Shown piece after piece: positions 63,066 through 64,000 of a stretch of DNA of 64,000 nucleotides. A program made the position numbers and the translations under genes. The DNA is from Nitrospirota bacterium (GTDB taxonomy: Bacteria > JACPQY01): contig JACPAV010000007.1 in NCBI GenBank assembly GCA_016180645.1, positions 124,001 to 188,000 on the forward strand, read 5' to 3'. Position 1 is the stretch's first letter. The number at the start of each line of letters is the position of its first letter. The notes beneath the pieces were generated by a model that was not told the origin of the DNA, ran no database searches, and was given only the letters and a program-made list of their open reading frames with translations.

Positions 63066-63191
63066 GTAGGGGAGCAGCTTTAGCTGCTCCCAAGCAGGGA
63101 GGACCCCGTGCCACGGAGGGTACGGGGCCATGCAATGTCGCCGCGCCAGGGATGGCGCGGCATGGAACATGGCCTGAAGGTCCTCCCCTAC
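63066..63191 (+). repeat. Large nested palindromic element (REP/BIME-like)
   Basis: A 126-bp element with several hairpins. Outer arms GTAGGGGAG (63066-63074) and CTCCCCTAC (63183-63191); alternative outer pair GGGAGGACC (63097-63105) with GGTCCTCCC (63179-63187). Inner pairs: GGGAGCAGC/GCTGCTCCC (63070-63091), CCCCGT/ACGGGG (63104-63127), GGCCATG/CATGGCC (63126-63174) and GCCGCGCC/GGCGCGGC (63140-63161). It lies in the 284-bp gap after queA. No T-run or gene is seen. The ends match the palindrome inside the RAYT gene. Confidence 0.7.
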
Positions 63192-63222
63192 GGCAGGTGA
63201 GTTTTCGGACGCACTCTCATAC

Positions 63223-63261
63223 CCAAAACAAAACCGCCCCTGCCGTGAGGCAGAGGCGGTC
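63223..63261 (-). terminator. Rho-independent terminator of the SCP2 gene
   Basis: On the minus strand the stem CCGCCTCTGCC pairs with GGCAGGGGCGG around loop TCAC, followed by TTTTGTTTT. It lies 24 bases after the SCP2 stop and is a strong intrinsic terminator. Confidence 0.9.
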
Positions 63262-63284
63262 GAGTTGTTTCTTGTTTGGAAAAA

Positions 63285-63728
63285 TCAGGCCGTTCCGAGA
63301 ATGGCTCCAAGTCGCATGGCCAAGCTCATGTCGCCTTGGATTCTCAGTTTGCCCTGCATGAACGCGGCCTGCGGGTTGAGCGTACCGGTGTTCATCGCCT
63401 TCCAGTCGTCAACCTTCAGCGTGATCGTGCACTGGGCGGGATCGGGGGTGCCGCTGGCCACAGCCAAGGCCCCATCGGCGACCTTGATCTGCCACTGGCC
63501 CCCGCCGTCGCCTTCCAGATTGAATTGATAGACGGCCTTCACGCCCTTTAACCGTTCGGCACCCTGAGGGTTCTTGGTGGCGCCGTAGGGCATGATGATC
63601 TCGAATACCTGTTTCGGAGTAGCATTCTTGAGGACCTGTTGACGCAGGGCGTTCCGATCGGCGCCCACGCTGTCAATGATCTTCTTGATTTCCTCCGGAC
63701 TTGATTGCGGAGTGACTTCGTCTGCCAT
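63285..63728 (-). CDS. SCP2 sterol-binding domain protein
   Basis: A 147-residue single-domain protein. Seen: VYQFNLEGDGGGQWQIKVAD, GTPDPAQCTITLKVDDWKAM and the C-terminal PQAAFMQGKLRIQGDMSLAM, the SCP2 lipid-binding fold with its hydrophobic tunnel. ATG 63728 is preceded by AAGGAGG. It may carry fatty acyl-CoA or other lipids, in line with the acyl-CoA genes in the window. It is monocistronic, with the strong terminator downstream, and divergent from larC. Confidence 0.92.
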   Translation of the reverse strand: MADEVTPQSSPEEIKKIIDSVGADRNALRQQVLKNATPKQVFEIIMPYGATKNPQGAERLKGVKAVYQFNLEGDGGGQWQIKVADGALAVASGTPDPAQCTITLKVDDWKAMNTGTLNPQAAFMQGKLRIQGDMSLAMRLGAILGTA

Positions 63729-63805
63729 AAATCCTCCTTTTCCTGGCTGATTTAGCATTGGGTCCCTTTTTTGTCAAGAGAAGCTGGAGTAGAATGCCGC
63801 TTTGG

Positions 63806-64000
63806 CGTGAAAATTCTTTATCTGGACTGCTTTTCCGGCCTGAGCGGAGACATGTTCCTCTCGGGTCTGGTGGATCTTGGCCTGCCGGTTCGAACCCTGG
63901 CGGAGGAACTCGCCAAGCTTCACGTGGGGAGGATCGGACTTCGATTCGGTCACGTTCGGCAGAAAGCGATCCGGGCCCGGCGGCTGACTCTTTCACTCCC
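63806..64000 (+). CDS. larC: LarC-like nickel-pincer cofactor biosynthesis protein (5' part)
   Basis: A partial gene running off the window: GTG 63806 encodes KILYLDCFSGLSGDMFLSGL followed by VDLGLPVRTLAEELAKLHV. The DCFSG(L/I)SGDM-F motif is the signature N-terminus of LarC (DUF111), which inserts nickel into the lactate-racemase pincer cofactor. Only about 65 residues are present. The rest, and any larB/larE neighbours, lie beyond the window. Confidence 0.82.

Overview
The window looks like chromosomal DNA of a GC-rich, diderm (Gram-negative-type) bacterium. It encodes a DUF1302-like outer-membrane barrel, lipoproteins with lipoboxes, a BepA-like periplasmic M48/TPR protease and an MMPL/RND transporter. 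Acyl-CoA genes are frequent (two AMP-forming synthetases, acyl-CoA dehydrogenase, class III CoA transferase, SCP2 protein). This fits an uncultivated deltaproteobacterial/myxococcal-like lineage, but the phylum cannot be fixed from sequence reading alone.

Layout. 5-5186 (-): an overlapping operon YCF48 beta-propeller / MMPL transporter / DUF1302 barrel. 5289-5361: tRNA-Lys(CUU) with a clear promoter, followed by a 71-bp tandem repeat. 5668-20424 (+): defence island 1, a type I restriction-modification operon whose core genes hsdM, hsdS and hsdR are separated by accessory genes: a RAYT transposase carrying its own palindrome, a HigBA-like pair, DUF2130, an ATPase stub, a DNA adenine methylase / ParB-like / PRTase-like trio, a PD-(D/E)XK protein, a HEPN-like protein and a zeta-toxin pair. 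The hsdR product ends in a LexA/S24-like domain. 20520-29550: acyl-CoA and lipid-type metabolism. 29645-30252: VapBC. 30304-43330: housekeeping and conserved genes (msrA, aroD, hisE, DUF2851, a fused MFS-spermidine synthase, a DUF255 thioredoxin-fold protein, an acyl-CoA synthetase, an ABC1 kinase). 43501-44037: shikimate kinase.

44078-58057 (-): defence island 2, a second complete type I system transcribed hsdR, fic, hsdS, [accessory cassettes], fic, hsdM. Between hsdS and hsdM lie three two-gene cassettes: DUF5131+TcmP, DUF6978-like+DUF1828/1829, and AAA-ATPase+DUF4276. Each is bounded by a partial copy of the hsdS 3' end (cores at 46691, 48790, 50413 and 52518). The hsdR 3' end is likewise repeated around the fic gene next to it, and one scar fuses an hsdM start to an hsdS end. 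The pattern suggests that the conserved 3' ends of restriction genes act as recombination landing sites where defence cassettes accumulate. I consider this the most interesting signal in the window.

58195-64000: a putative secreted metalloprotease lipoprotein, a small conserved-looking gene lacking a standard start codon, the M48/TPR protease, an endonuclease III-like glycosylase, queA, a large folded palindromic element, an SCP2 protein with a strong terminator, and the start of larC, cut by the window edge.
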